In this document: positions 1 through 10,311 of the stretch, in pieces
Position numbering within the stretch: the stretch's first letter is position 1
Layout of the letters: every line of letters begins with the position of its first letter
Made by a program: the position numbers and the translations under genes
Notes under the pieces: model-generated
Databases searched by the model: none
Told to the model about the DNA's origin: nothing
What the model saw: the letters and a program-made list of their open reading frames with translations, nothing else
DNA from: Littorina saxatilis
Lineage: Eukaryota > Mollusca > Gastropoda > Littorinimorpha > Littorinidae
NCBI RefSeq assembly: GCF_037325665.1
Contig: NC_090245.1
Location: 47,922,769 to 47,986,768 of the forward strand
Length of the DNA: 64,000 nt
Reading direction: 5' to 3'

Positions 1-65
1 CTCCTAAGGTAACTCGAGTGTTTGATGGCTTGGTTACACAAGTAACATTTTACGTTGTGTGTCAG

Positions 66-169
66 TGGTTACGAGGTCGTGTCCTACCCTCTGACGGACC
101 AACTGTCGGAGGAGGAGGTCACAGCGGAGGATGACAAGGGAGAGAAAAGTGCCAGGGACGATGATGGAG
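66..169 (+). CDS. Host gene coding exon A
   Basis: The acceptor is TTTTACGTTGTGTGTCAG and the donor is GGAG|GTAACA. The open frame reads GYEVVSYPLTDQLSEEEVTAEDDKGE and ends with phase 1. It is acidic and low-complexity at its end. The frame stays open past the donor into the minisatellite that follows, so the donor is assigned from its consensus and from phase agreement with exon B. Confidence 0.55.
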
Positions 170-180
170 GTAACATTTTT

Positions 181-1101
181 TTTCTCATTTTGCAGTCAAA
201 CAAACGATTTTTTCATGTCTGGCAGTCAAACAAACAATTATTTCTCATCAGACAATCAAACAAACAGTTATTTCTCACTGGGCAGTCAAACAAACAGTTA
301 TTTCTCATCGGGTGGTCAAGCAAACAATTATTTCATGTCTGGCAGTCAAACAAACAATTATTTCATGTCTGGCAGTCAAACAAACAATTATTTCATGTCT
401 GGCAGACAAACAAACAGTTATTTCATGTCGGGCAGTCAAACAAACAATTATTTCATGTCGGGCAGTCAAACAAACAATTATTTCATGTCGGGCAGTCAAA
501 CAAACAATTATTTCATGTCGGGCAGTCAAACAAACAATTATTTCATGTCGGGCAGTCAAACAAACAATTATTTCATGTCGGGCAGTCAAACAAACAATTA
601 TTTCATGTCGGGCAGTCAAACAAACAATTATTTCATGGCTGGTAGTCAAACAAACAATTATTTCTCATCGGGCAGTCAGATAAACAATTGATTTTCATCG
701 GGAAGTCAATCAAACAAATATTTCTCAGCAGGCAGTCAAACAAACAATTATTTCTCATCAGGCAGTCAAATAAAAAATGATTTTTCATCGGGCAGTCAAA
801 CAAACAATTATTTCTCATCAGGCAGTCAAACAAACATTTATTTCTCATCAGGCAGTCAAACAAACATTTATTTCTCATCAGGCAGTCAAACAAACATTTA
901 TTTCTCATCAGGCAGTCAAACAAACATTTATTTCTCATCAAGCAGTCAAACAAACATGTATTTCTCATCAGGCAGTCAAACATTTATTTCTCAACAGGCA
1001 GTCAAACAAACATTTATTTCTCATCAGGCAGTCAAACAAACATTTATTTCTCAACAGGCAGTCAAACAAACATTTATTTCTCATCAGGCAGTCAAACAAA
1101 G
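181..1101 (+). repeat. 30-bp minisatellite array, about 30 units
   Basis: The unit is close to GGCAGTCAAACAAACAATTA followed by TTTCATGTCG or TTTCTCATCA. Units around 420-640 are nearly identical and diverge toward the ends. The unit length is a multiple of three, so all three plus frames stay open for long stretches and give artefactual ORFs on both strands. It fills most of the intron between exons A and B. Confidence 0.95.
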
Positions 1102-1174
1102 AAAGGGTCAACTTTTCTCTGCTGTCTCTGCAGCTACAAGCTGTTTTGTATTTAAAAAAAAGTATAGCATTAGC

Positions 1175-1240
1175 CGTACAGTGGAACCTCCCTTTCAAGA
1201 CCTACAAGGCAGGCAGTCTTAAAATGGGGGGATTGAAATG
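1175..1240. repeat. End fragment of a Tc1/mariner-type MITE
   Basis: The sequence TACAGTGGAACCTCCCTTTC followed by AAGACC, with later AGTCTTAAAATGGGG, matches the terminal part of the small TIR element at 6397-6578. Only one end is recognisable here. Confidence 0.4.
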
Positions 1241-1281
1241 GTGCACCTGTACTTACCTGTGACTGTATTTGTTGTGTGCAG

Positions 1282-1446
1282 AGGGAGAAGGGGGAGACAT
1301 TGCAGAAGCAGGGGAGGGAGAGGAGGAGGGAGGCAAGGAGGTGACAGGGTTGAGTATGGAGGATGGAACAGCCACAGATTTGATGCAACCACCTGAGCCT
1401 GCTGCGTCCCCCAGTCAGGATCCCGCCAACACAGAGCTGGCCACAG
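1282..1446 (+). CDS. Host gene coding exon B
   Basis: The acceptor is TTGTTGTGTGCAG and the donor is CCACAG|GTACCT; both introns are phase 1. The segment encodes EGEGGDIAEAGEGEEEGGKE, then a Ser/Thr/Pro-rich stretch ending ELATG. It is a disordered acidic region. The length of 165 nt keeps phase. Confidence 0.6.
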
Positions 1447-1454
1447 GTACCTCT

Positions 1455-1733
1455 GAGTGTCATGCCACAGCGTATGTAATGTCACAGTGTTTGTCATGTC
1501 ACAGTGTTTTGGTTTTGCAGCGTTTTTGTCATGTCACAGTGTTTGTTACGCCACAGTGTTTGTCATATCACAGTGTTTGTCACTCCACAGAGTTTGTCAT
1601 GTCACTGTGTTTGTCATGTCACAGTTTTTGTGGTTTTGCAGCGTTTTTGTCATGTTTTTGAGTGTTTGTTACGCCACGGTGTTTGTCGTATTACAGTGTT
1701 TGTCACATCACAGTGTTTGTCACATCACACTTG
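1455..1733 (+). repeat. Degenerate 18-20 bp minisatellite (TGTCATGTCACAGTGTT)
   Basis: Repeated TGTCATGTCACAGTGTTTG-like units begin right after the exon B donor. Some copies are interrupted by GGTTTTGCAGCGTT. It is intronic and without coding value. Confidence 0.85.
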
Positions 1734-2054
1734 ACTGGCACAGTGGTCGAGTGAATAAGACGCCGGGCTCCCAAGCGGAAGGTCGTGGGTTCGAATCCGG
1801 GCCGCGTAAGGGTGGAGATTTTTTTCGATTTCCCGGGTTAACGTATGTGCAGACCTGCTGGTGCCTTATCCCTCTTTGTGGGTACATGCAAGCACAAGAC
1901 CAAGTACGCACGGAAAAGATCCTGTAATCCATGTCAGAGTTAGGTGGGTTATAGCAACACGAAATACCAAGCATGCATCCCCCAAAAGCGGCGTATGGCA
2001 GGGTAAAAACGCGAGTGTACATGGGAGTTTCAGCCCATGAACGCAGAAGAAGAA
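1731..2054 (+). repeat. tRNA-derived SINE (full)
   Basis: The head at about 1733-1807 has Pol III box-like elements (TGGCACAGTGGTCGAGTGAA and GGTCGTGGGTTCGAATCC). The body shares ATCCTGTAATCCATGTCAGA and the AAAGCGGCGTATGGC segment with the SINE at 5638. TCACATCAC occurs at 1720-1728 and 2055-2063 and may be the target duplication, although the left copy lies in a similar minisatellite. Confidence 0.8.
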
Positions 2055-2249
2055 GTCACATCACTGTCTTTGTCTTGATATGATGTTCAGTTGATGAAGT
2101 AGGTCTATTCATGTGTATTTTGTATATAGGTGTATTTTGTGTTGAAAGGAAAGGGGAAACGAAAAGGGCAGTTGTCCTGTTGCTGACCGTTGTCAGGCAA
2201 GAATTAATGTCATGATACCAACATGGGACCATCTGTGTCATGCCAAAAT

Positions 2250-2470
2250 TGTTAACCCTGACTTTACTTTCCCATCCAGAAGGAACGGCCAATTATCTTG
2301 TGATCACACCTGTCATCATGCCAATATTATTTAGCCTGATGTTACTTTCCCATCCATAAGGAACGGCCAATCATCGTGTGATCACACCTGTCATCATGCC
2401 AATACTTTAACCTGACTTTACTTTCCCATCCAGAAGGAACAGGCAATCCTTGTGCGATCACACCTGTGGA
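2250..2470 (+). repeat. Tandem duplication (about 78 bp, 3 copies) of the exon C splice acceptor
   Basis: Three successive copies of ACTTTCCCATCCAGAAGGAA followed by cggccaat...gtgatcacacctgtcatcatg lie at about 2265, 2343 and 2420. The third runs into exon C. The middle copy has CCATAAGG instead of CCAGAAGG, so it lacks the AG. Confidence 0.85.
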
Positions 2471-2634
2471 GACCACCCCGCTCCCGCCCCCCGTGTCCAC
2501 CCGGCGGACAGAAGGCGGGTACGTGGAGTGGAACAACCTGCAACTCTCCCCCCCTCCCCCCCTGTACCGACCGTTTGTTGCGCTGGACGAGGATAAGAAG
2601 AGCAACAAGAAGTTGTCGCTGAAGGACAAGTTTG
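2434..2634 (+). CDS. Host gene coding exon C
   Basis: The acceptor TTTCCCATCCAG lies in the last unit of a tandem repeat and the donor is TTTG|GTCAGT; both are phase 1. It encodes EGTGNPCAITPVETTPLPPP, then TRRTEGGYVEWNNLQLSPPPP and a Lys-rich end (KKSNKKLSLKDKFG). The YVEWNNLQ segment looks like folded or binding sequence inside an otherwise Pro/Lys-rich linker. I do not recognise the family. Confidence 0.65.
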
Positions 2635-3039
2635 GTCAGTACCACTCTTCTTTTCACTTTCTGTTCGTCATTTCTTAATTTGTGCTACAGATATGCTGCA
2701 GTGTTGTTCACAGGCTGCGGTCTTCGGTCATTGACGCATACTTTTCAGATCTGGCGCATTTGTCTAACCCATGGCTGGTAATTGACCATCTGATAGGTCT
2801 TAATGTCACCATCAATTTTTCAACCATACGAAGCCAGGATATTTGTACATATGCACATTTTTTATCCAGGTGCAACTGACCTTATCGCCTGCTGTATCTG
2901 GGAACAACACTGTACTCTTTTTTTTTTTTTAAAGCTAGTAATGTATGATTTAAGTTTTTGTATTTCTGTTTTCTCTTCTTTGACTACTGCTTGTAAAGTA
3001 GTTGTAGAACTGTCTGCTTGGGGTTTTTACACAGAAGAC

Positions 3040-3369
3040 AGGGCCGGACCCAGGGGGGGGTTCCAGGGGTTCCGGAACCCCACCCCTGGAAAAAGCATGT
3101 ACCTTGCTTTGAGTGGTTTTTTTTTTTACTAGTTTTAGCACCAAAACAATGCTGCTCTTAACCCTCAAAACAAGGCCCAGAATGCACTAGATTGCACAGA
3201 TTTTAACCGTTTTTAAAAATTTTTCCGGGGGAGCATGCCCCCGGACCCCCCTAGTTCGCGCACCTGCTTTGCAGGCACGCGCTTGTGGCTTCGCCACTTC
3301 GCTGATTTGCCCCCCCCCCCAAAAAAGGAGGAAACCCCCCCCTTACAACTCATTTGGTCCGGCCCTGAA
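3040..3369. mobile_element. Non-autonomous hAT-like TIR element
   Basis: The ends are CAGGGCCGGACCCAGGGG and TTTGGTCCGGCCCTG, inverted copies of the CAGGGCCGGACC type seen in hAT elements. The interior has runs of C/G, a GGGGGAGCATGCCCCCGG hairpin and no ORF. I could not find a clean 8-bp target duplication. Confidence 0.6.
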
Positions 3370-3873
3370 GATGTGATGTAAAGTGTTCTCTGTGTACTAT
3401 GTTGTCCAGAAAACGCAAGTACAAGGTTGTGATTATCAGTGCAGATGTGAAGCAGACAGTGGATCTATGTGGAAAATTGGATGTGGAATAGGATTTTTGA
3501 TGGGAGAGTTAATTGTGTTGACAACCTGCTGTTGTAAGATATGTCTAGATATTTAGCAGCTATTGATGGAGACTGTGAGAAAAGGTTTGAATGTTTGCAG
3601 CTGCTATGAATAGTTTGATCCAATCTCTCCCATTTGTATATCTGCAGACTATCTGTCAGTGTTCATCTATAAGATGAAGTATAGTTGATCGAAAAAAGAG
3701 GCTTTGGTACTCTCTAGATCAATCTTGTTGATTTTGATGTTCATTTTATTCACCTTTACTTTTGTGGATAGGCATGACACATTTGTATTTTTTACGTCTT
3801 GAGAAATCTGAGCCGTGCACTCACAGCTGTCATTGATGTAATTTTATTCTTACCGTGCGTTCTTTCTCTGCAG

Positions 3874-3897
3874 GCAGCGCTCTAGCCAAGATGCAGG
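3874..3897 (+). CDS. Host gene 24-nt microexon D
   Basis: TTCTTTCTCTGCAG precedes GCAGCGCTCTAGCCAAGATG CAGG and GTAACG follows. In phase it adds GSALAKMQ, continuing KDKFG. Small size and a weak donor make it less certain alone, but phase 1 on both sides matches all its neighbours. Confidence 0.5.
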
Positions 3898-4435
3898 GTA
3901 ACGGTTTGCTTCTCGTTCAGCTTGTGTGTCGCTCTAAACAGATCCCTGCTACTGCAGAGTTATGGCACAGCTAGTCCAGGGCTGTTCATGATGTGGTTGA
4001 AACATGACTGCCTGTGTGGTGTGGATGTGTGAATCTACACAAAAAATACACCCGAAAGTTACCTGTGTGACCTGATGTGACTGCACTGTGAGAGTATAAC
4101 AGGATGGTTTTAATGTGTGTCATGGCTGAATCACGCGTTTTTCTCCACAGTTTCAATCCGACACTACTACCTGGGTGCAAAAGAACAAACAGAAAAAAAT
4201 AGCATGATGCCAAGACATTATATAGCCCCCTTACTTTCATGTTTTTTATGGATCAGAAACAAACACAATGGTCGGTGTCTTGCATATTCTGAAAAGACAT
4301 CACTGGACTAGGTTTATCTAAAGCTGTAGCAATTGAATACTTTTGTTGACCTTGACTTGAACATGGAAAGGTCATATCCCATCACAGTGAATCAAGAGTG
4401 ATTCCTCCACTGATTTTACTTTGTTCTTTTTAAAG

Positions 4436-4459
4436 GGAAAGGATCTACTGGTGTCCCTG
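4436..4459 (+). CDS. Host gene 24-nt microexon E
   Basis: The acceptor is TTGTTCTTTTTAAAG and the donor CCTG|GTAAGT is strong. It encodes GKGSTGVP in phase 1-1. It is the same length as microexon D, so inclusion or skipping would keep the frame. Confidence 0.55.
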
Positions 4460-4604
4460 GTAAGTTGATCAGTCATCTTTCAGTATCAAAGCACACAAGA
4501 GCCTCTTATCAGGGTTGGCATGTATAGGTTTGAAGGTGTTGGGGTGTGACAGTAGCAAGATCTAGATGTGGCACTTTTGACCACGCGTGTACGGGAACGT
4601 GTAC

Positions 4605-5090
4605 GGGTAACGGGACTGGGTGGCCAAGTGGTAACGCACTTGCACTCGGAAGCGAGAGGTTGCATGTTCAGGCCTGGGTCAGGCCGCAATTTTCTCCCCC
4701 CTTTCCTAACCTAGGTGGTGGGTTCAAGTGCTAGTCTTTCGGATGAGACGAAAAACCGAGGTCCCTTCGTGTACACTACATTGGGGTGTGCACGTTAAAG
4801 ATCCCACGATTGACAAAAGGGTCTTTCCTGGCAAAATTGTATAGGCATAGATAAAAATGTCCATCAAATACCCGTGGGACTTGGAATAAAGTAAAAAAAA
4901 TTCCATCTCACACGGCATTAAGTCTCAGGAAACATGAATACAAGCATGCAGGAAAAAAAAAAATATGGGTAGCGCCGTATGTATGGCAGCTCGCTTTCCC
5001 CGGGGAGAAAGCAGCCCGAATTTCCATGAGGGTAACCTCACTGGACTGTAAATCTTATCCAATCCAATCCAATCCAATCCAATCAAATCT
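4605..5090 (+). repeat. Chimeric tRNA-headed SINE
   Basis: The head GGGTGGCCAAGTGGTAACGC with GCTCGGAAGC-type long-arm geometry and the body TTCGGATGAGACGAAAAACC match the SINE at 10885. From about 4918 the tail switches to the other family (GGAAACATGAATACAAGC, then AGCAGCCCGAATTTCCATGA, shared with 9222-9570). It ends in (AATCC)n. Confidence 0.8.
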
Positions 5091-5637
5091 AGTTTTTACG
5101 TCACGCATTTGCCAAGATCTGCAGTCTTGGTGGGAGCAAAACAACGTATGATTTAGAACATTGGAGAAAAAAAGTGAGTCATGGGTGACGCAATATCTAC
5201 ACGTACACATACAGGTCTTTGCTACACGTAAGATCATCTAGAACACTGTAATGTGCTTGAGGTAGAGGTGCATGGAACCTGCAAAGAAGGATGCTTGGTT
5301 TGACTCATTGAGGGGTGACATGGACACTGCACACTGATGTTTGATGCACTGTTTTGGGGAACATGTGCATGAGTGAATAATACTTTACAGACCTGTTTAC
5401 CCTTACTATTTTGGAGTAATTATTACTATTTTTTAGGAAATGTGGGACAAAATACTCCATTTGAGACGAGACTACGATTTTAAGATGTGCTTCAAATTAG
5501 GTTTGTGTTGCTAATTTTGGTGTTTGTAACCACTGAGTTACTATTTTTGTTATCAGATTACTATTTTATTTTTATTTACCATTAATTACTCTTATCAAGC
5601 TTTGGGGGTAATCAGGTCTGACTTTATTGCACGCATT

Positions 5638-5986
5638 GGGCGGGGATGTAGCTCAGTCGGTAGCGCGTTGGATTTGTATCCAGTTGGCCGCTGTCAGCGT
5701 GAGTTCGCCCCCACGTTCGGCGAGAGATTTATTTCTCAGAGTCAACTTTGTGTGCAGACTCTCCTCGGTGTCCGAACACCCCCGTGTGTACACGCAAGCA
5801 CAAGACCAAGTGCGCACGAAAAAGATCCTGTAATCCATGTCAGAGTTCGGTGGGTTATAGAAACACGAAAATACCCAGCATGCTTCCTCCAAAAGCGGCT
5901 TATGGCTGCCTAAATGGCGGGGTAAAAACGGTCATACACGTAAAAGCCGTGGGAGTTTCAGCCCATGAACGAACAAACAAACAAAC
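5638..5986 (+). repeat. tRNA-derived SINE with exact 12-bp target duplication
   Basis: The head GGGCGGGGATGTAGCTCAGT with GTAGCGCGTTGG is tRNA-like (A box). A diverged B box and the body follow, and the tail is (AAAC)n. ATTGCACGCATT is present at 5626-5637 and again at 5987-5998, which fixes both ends and shows LINE-type retroposition. Confidence 0.92.
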
Positions 5987-6213
5987 ATTGCACGCATTTA
6001 ACTTTTCTTTGCATGGAAGAACTAATTTTACCGATTGTATGTGGATTGATGGGAAAGAAATCACCAAACTCGTTGGTAAGCAGTAGACAGTTTATTAAGT
6101 ATGGCACAAAGTACAATGTATATGGCAAGCAGTAAATAGGTTATTGAATATGGCAGAATGTACGTGCAGAAACAAAGTAAATGCTTTTTCTTTTTCTTTC
6201 TTGTGCCTTACAG

Positions 6214-6219
6214 GGGAAG
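6214..6219 (+). CDS. Candidate 6-nt host microexon F
   Basis: A long pyrimidine tract (CTTTTTCTTTTTCTTTCTTG) and CCTTACAG precede GGGAAG, followed at once by the strong donor GTAAGC. In phase 1-1 it adds Gly-Glu. It is a candidate only: splice signals this good around a phase-neutral 6-nt exon are notable but need transcript support. Confidence 0.4.
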
Positions 6220-6396
6220 GTAAGCTAAGTACTGTGTGGATCTGTATGGGTTATGTATGGTGATTTTTGTGTATACCTTGTGTGAAGGAAGCTGTGTTTA
6301 ATGTATCAGTCACTTAGGCAGAAGGGGTTTAATTTGTCACAAAGTGGATCGATTCATATGTTGGAGGTGGGATTTTTAGGTTTTAGTTGGGTTTTT

Positions 6397-6578
6397 TACA
6401 CTGGAATCCCCCTTTTAAAAACTAAAACAAAATTAGAAATGTAGGTCTTTAAAAGGAGAGAGTCTTAAAATGGAGATTAATTTACAGAGGTTATGAACAA
6501 AAAATCTGAAAAAAATCAAGGTATTAAAAAGGAGGAAGTCTCAAATCTTGGGTCTTAATAGGAAGGTTCCGCTGTACC
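6397..6578. mobile_element. Tc1/mariner-type MITE, about 180 bp
   Basis: The ends TACACTGGAATCCCCCTTTT and AGGAAGGTTCCGCTGTA are imperfect inverted repeats beginning at TA. The interior is A/T-rich with AAAAGGAG-type motifs and no ORF. Confidence 0.55.
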
Positions 6579-6579
6579 A

Positions 6580-7150
6580 GATAAGTAGTTAGGAAAAACA
6601 ATCACACTCAGTCTTGTGTCCTGGGCGAGACTGCCGTAATTTGCTGAGTTCAGTTTGACTTTCGCACAATAAAATTAATTTTGAGGAAATAGCAAAGTGT
6701 CATATATTGTTTAAGTGTCAGTTAATGTCATTTTTCGCCAGCATGCTCAAAGGTTTTATTTTGTAAGAGATTGTTGTAATACTGTTGTTTTTCAACTTTG
6801 TAACAAAAATTATTTTGAGGAAGTAGCAATTAAACTAAGTGTCATATGACCCACAACAAAATTGGGATAAACCACCTGGAAATGCACTGGTGCTTTTTCT
6901 GGAACCATTAAAAAAAACTTCATAAAATGCACCCACTGTGTACAGAAAAAGACCCCTTCCGTGTGAATAAACTCATGTAATCACATTCGCTAAGCATGTT
7001 TAAACATGTTCATTCTTAAACTGTCTCTGCAGTTCTCGAGTCTTTTAGACTAATTTTGCCTGTGACAGTGTTCATATTTACCCATATTGATTTTGTTAAC
7101 GAAATGTGTGAAAGTATTTTATTTTCCTTTCTACGATTAGAATATAAATA
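6580..7150. other. Intron, nothing recognised
   Basis: AT-rich intronic sequence with no ORF, repeat unit or splice pair that I could support. Confidence 0.6.
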
Positions 7151-7154
7151 GAAT

Positions 7155-8339
7155 CTAATGGTAGTCAGATCCCAGATGTGAGCCATAGGGCGGTGTTTGT
7201 GGCCACCAGAGATGTGTTGAGTGGGTGACTGTGGTAAGACCAGTGTGAGCCATAGGGCGGTGTTTGTGTCCTCCAGAGGTGTGTTGAGTGTGTGACTGTG
7301 TTAAGACTGGTGTGAGCCATAGGGCGGTGTTGCGGCCTCCACAGGTGTGTTGAGTGAGTGACTTTGTTAAGACCGGTGTGAGCCATAGGGCAGTGTTTGT
7401 GGCCTCCAGAGGTGTGTTGAGTGTGTGACTGGGGTAAGACCTGTGTGAACCATAGGGCAGTGTTGTGGCCTCCAGAGGTGTGTTGAGTGTGTGACTGATG
7501 TTAGGACCGGTGTGAGCCATAGGGCGGGGTTTGTGGCCTCCAGAGGTGTGTTGAGTGTGTGACTGATGGTAAGACTGGTGTGAACCATAGGGCAGTGTTG
7601 TGGCCTCCAGAGGTGTGTTGAGTGTGTGACTGTGGTAAGACCGGTGTGAGCCATAGGGCAGTGTTTGTGGCCTCCAGAGGTGTGTTGAGTGTGTGACTGT
7701 GGTAAGACCGGTGTGAGCCATAGGGCAGTGTTGTGGCATCCAGAGGTGTGTTGAGTGTGTGACTGTGGTAAGATCGGTGTGAGCCATAGGGCGGTGGTTG
7801 TGGCCTCCAGAGGTGTGTTGAGTGTGTGACTGATGTTAAGACCGGTGTGAGCCATAGAGCGGTGTTTGTGGCCTCCAGAGGTGTGTTGAGTGTGTGACTG
7901 TGGTAAGACAGGTGTGAGCCAAGGTGCCATGTTTGTGGCCACGAGAGGTGTGTAGACTGTGGTAAGACCGGTGTGAGCCATTGGGCGGTGTTTGTGGCCT
8001 CCAGAGGTGTGTTGAGTGTGTGACTTCTGTAAGACCTGTGTGAGCCATATGGCGGTGTTTGTGGCCTCCAGAGGTGTGTTGAGTGTGTGACTGTGGTAAG
8101 ACCGGTGTGAGCCATAGGGCAGTGTTAGTGTCCTCCGGAGGTGTGTTGAGTGTGTGACTGTGGTAAGACCGGTGTGAGCCATAGGGTGGTGTTTGTGGCC
8201 TCCAGAGGTGTGTTGAGTGTGTGACTGTGGTAAGACTGGTGTGTGCCATAGGGCGGTGTTTGTGGCCTCCAGAGGTGTGTTGAGTGTGTGACTTTGGTAA
8301 GACCGGTGTGAGCCATAGGGCAGTGTTTGTGGCCTCCAG
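7155..8339 (+). repeat. 67-bp tandem array (about 17 units) ending in the exon G acceptor
   Basis: The unit reads GAGCCATAGGGCGGTGTTTG, TGGCCTCCAGAGGTGTGTTG, AGTGTGTGACTGTGGTAAGA, CCGGTGT. Each unit contains a 3'-splice-like CCTCCAG and a 5'-splice-like TG|GTAAGA 26 nt later. The last unit's CCTCCAG is the acceptor of exon G. Because 67 is 1 modulo 3, minus-strand ORFs through the array are artefacts of the repeat. Confidence 0.95.
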
Positions 8340-8543
8340 AGGGGTGTGAAGTGGATGTCACTCCGGCGGGGTCCACACTGGTAGCGTGGGAGAGCAAGGT
8401 GAGCAAGCTGTCATCGGTAGACAACCCGTCAAAGCAGGCTCGGAGTAGGAAAGGAAGTACAAGTAAATCCAAGAGTAAGAAAGGCTCCAAGGTCAAAGAT
8501 CAGGAAGAGTTAATTCCAACACCAGAACCAGTTCTGGAACTAG
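8340..8543 (+). CDS. Host gene coding exon G
   Basis: The acceptor GTGGCCTCCAG is the edge of the 67-bp array; the donor is CTAG|GTACTG. Phase is 1-1. It encodes EGCEVDVTPAGSTLVAWESK, then a basic Ser/Lys-rich stretch (SRKGSTSKSKSKKGSKVKDQ) and LIPTPEPVLELG. An internal GAGCAAG|GTGAGC could serve as an alternative donor after AWESK. Confidence 0.6.
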
Positions 8544-8569
8544 GTACTGTCTGTTTGTTGTCTGCATGA

Positions 8570-8820
8570 AGATGCATGACAGAGTTAAGATGCATGACAG
8601 AGTTAATATGCATGCCGGTGTTAAGATGCAGGACAGAGTTGAGATTCAGTGTTAGGATGCATGCCAGAGTTAAGGTGCATGACAGAGTTCATATGCGTGA
8701 TGGAGTTAAGATGCATGACAAAGTGAAGGTTTGTGAAGACAAATTACAGAGTTTGATGTATGACGGAGTTAAGATGCATGACAAAGTGAAGGTGCATGAC
8801 AGAGTTAAGGTGCATGTAGT
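8570..8820 (+). repeat. 17-18 bp minisatellite (GATGCATGACAGAGTTAA)
   Basis: Degenerate repeats of GATGCATGACAGAGTTAA and GGTGCATGACAAAGTGAA begin just after the exon G donor. The 93-residue frame through it is repeat-derived. Confidence 0.85.
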
Positions 8821-9221
8821 TTTGGGAGTGTTCCAAAGTGTTCATACACAAAAGTAAGGATCAGTATCAGAAGGGCATTTTAATCTTGAAGCAAAACATC
8901 TTTTATTTTAAACCAAAAAAACATTAAGTTCTACAGTCTAATAAAAAGAAGTGCTTAAATACATCTCGCAGGTTGACAATACTTGGCTTTGTTCTATGCA
9001 TACAACCTGTCTGTTTGCTCTGTTCTATACTAACCTTATTTTTTAGAGATGATATAAGTGAAGAAAAATGAAAAAATAATGCTGATGAACTAACGTCTCG
9101 TAAACTACTCATGCAACAGCAGCTGCAAGAGGATGCACAAAAGTATTTCTAGTTGTGTAAATTAACACTCCTCAAATTTTGAGTGCCATATATACATGTA
9201 CCACACTAATCTCTCTCTTTA

Positions 9222-9572
9222 GGGCGGGGAAATAGCTCAGTCGGTAGCGGCGCTGGCTTCAGAACCGGTTGTCGTTATCAGCGTGGGTTCGATCCCCACA
9301 TTCGACGAGGGATTTATTTCCCAGAGTCAACTTTGTGCAGACTGTCCTCGGTGTCCGAACACCCCCGTGTGCACGCATGCGCACGATAAAGAACCCAAGT
9401 TCACAGCAAAAGTCTCAGGGCTTGGAAACATGAATACATGCATGCAGGGGGAAAAAAAGAAAAAAATGGGTAGCGCTGTATACTGTATGGCAGCTCGCAT
9501 TCCCCAGGGAGAAAGCAGCCCGAATTTCCATGAGGGTAACCTCACAGGACTATATAAATCTTATCATTATCC
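9222..9572 (+). repeat. tRNA-derived SINE followed by (CT)n
   Basis: The tRNA-like head GGGCGGGGAAATAGCTCAGT carries a good B box (GTGGGTTCGATCCCCAC). The body includes CCGAACACCCCCGTGTGCAC and the tail includes AAAGCAGCCCGAATTTCCAT. A (CT)n run at about 9578-9609 follows. Confidence 0.88.
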
Positions 9573-9573
9573 T

Positions 9574-9609
<36 letters not shown>

Positions 9610-9612
<3 letters not shown>

Positions 9613-10093
9613 TTAATTGAATGGGGATGTTACTCCCAGGATGCTGATGAGCCCTGAGACATCAGATCTCAGAAAAAACTTCGGGAAAAGTTTGATAATA
9701 AAATGTTTTGTTCTGTAAGTTTATCTGATTGCTAGGGTTAGTTTTGATTCACTTCTTCATTTGGCCAGTTCACATCTGTTCAGTCTTGCTCCTTTGTTGT
9801 TTGCTACTGTTCTGTTTCAGTTTGCTAATGCATGTTCAGGAAAAAGTATGTATTGACAGTACGTATCATATGTATGTGTTACCTGTGTTTGATTTAAACA
9901 AAATTTAAGTGTTTTTTGTTGTAAAGCCTGTTTGGCTGAAAAGATGTGTGTAAAATTGTAATTGTCGGCAACTTTATTTGCAGAATTGAATGTGGGGGGC
10001 CCACTATACTGGTAGGTCCGCTATCTGTGTATCGCTGATGTATGTGTACAGGGTTACATTCCAATTGTTGAGTGTATCTGCGTACGCACCATG
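9610..10093. other. Intron, nothing recognised
   Basis: No supported exon, repeat or element, apart from isolated AG/GT pairs without phase support. Confidence 0.55.
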
Positions 10094-10094
10094 A

Positions 10095-10230
10095 TGACCT
10101 GTTGTTCTGACTGTCTACCATTTTTGCAGAGAAGAGAGATTGTGTTATAATGTACCTGTATCTTGTTTGCTGGCTATACATGACAAGCTGTGAGTGACCT
10201 GTTGTCTTGACGTTTTTGCAGAGAAGAGAG
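10095..10230 (+). repeat. Duplicated exon H acceptor (decoy at 10130)
   Basis: TGACCTGTTGTTCTGACTGT, then ACCATTTTTGCAGAGAAGAG at 10095-10138, is repeated as TGACCTGTTGTCTTGACG, then TTTTTGCAGAGAAGAG at 10195-10230. Only the second copy continues into an open exon. The first diverges after AGAAGAGAGAT. Confidence 0.8.
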
Positions 10231-10311
10231 GGTCACAGGTCAAGTTAGGGGACTCCCTTGGCAAGGAGAAAACCGCAGGGGTAGCTGCAGATGAAAAGTT
10301 TGCTCGGACAG
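10222..10311 (+). CDS. Host gene coding exon H
   Basis: The acceptor is TTGACGTTTTTGCAG and the donor is GACAG|GTAGCC, phase 1-1. It encodes EKRGSQVKLGDSLGKEKTAG, then VAADEKFARTG. It is a Lys/Gly-rich linker-like segment. Confidence 0.55.

Noticed and set aside
181-1101. CRISPR-like array
   Set aside because: There are no unique spacers; it is a simple contiguous 30-bp tandem repeat in a eukaryotic intron.
6050-6085. Additional exon ending CTCGTTGGTAAGC
   Set aside because: A good-looking donor but no acceptor and no phase-compatible open frame nearby.
7155-8496. Long minus-strand ORFs (up to 271 codons) of THSTHLWRPQ-type repeats
   Set aside because: They are translations of a 67-bp tandem array whose period shifts frame each unit; all frames look alike and there is no non-repeat coding sequence.
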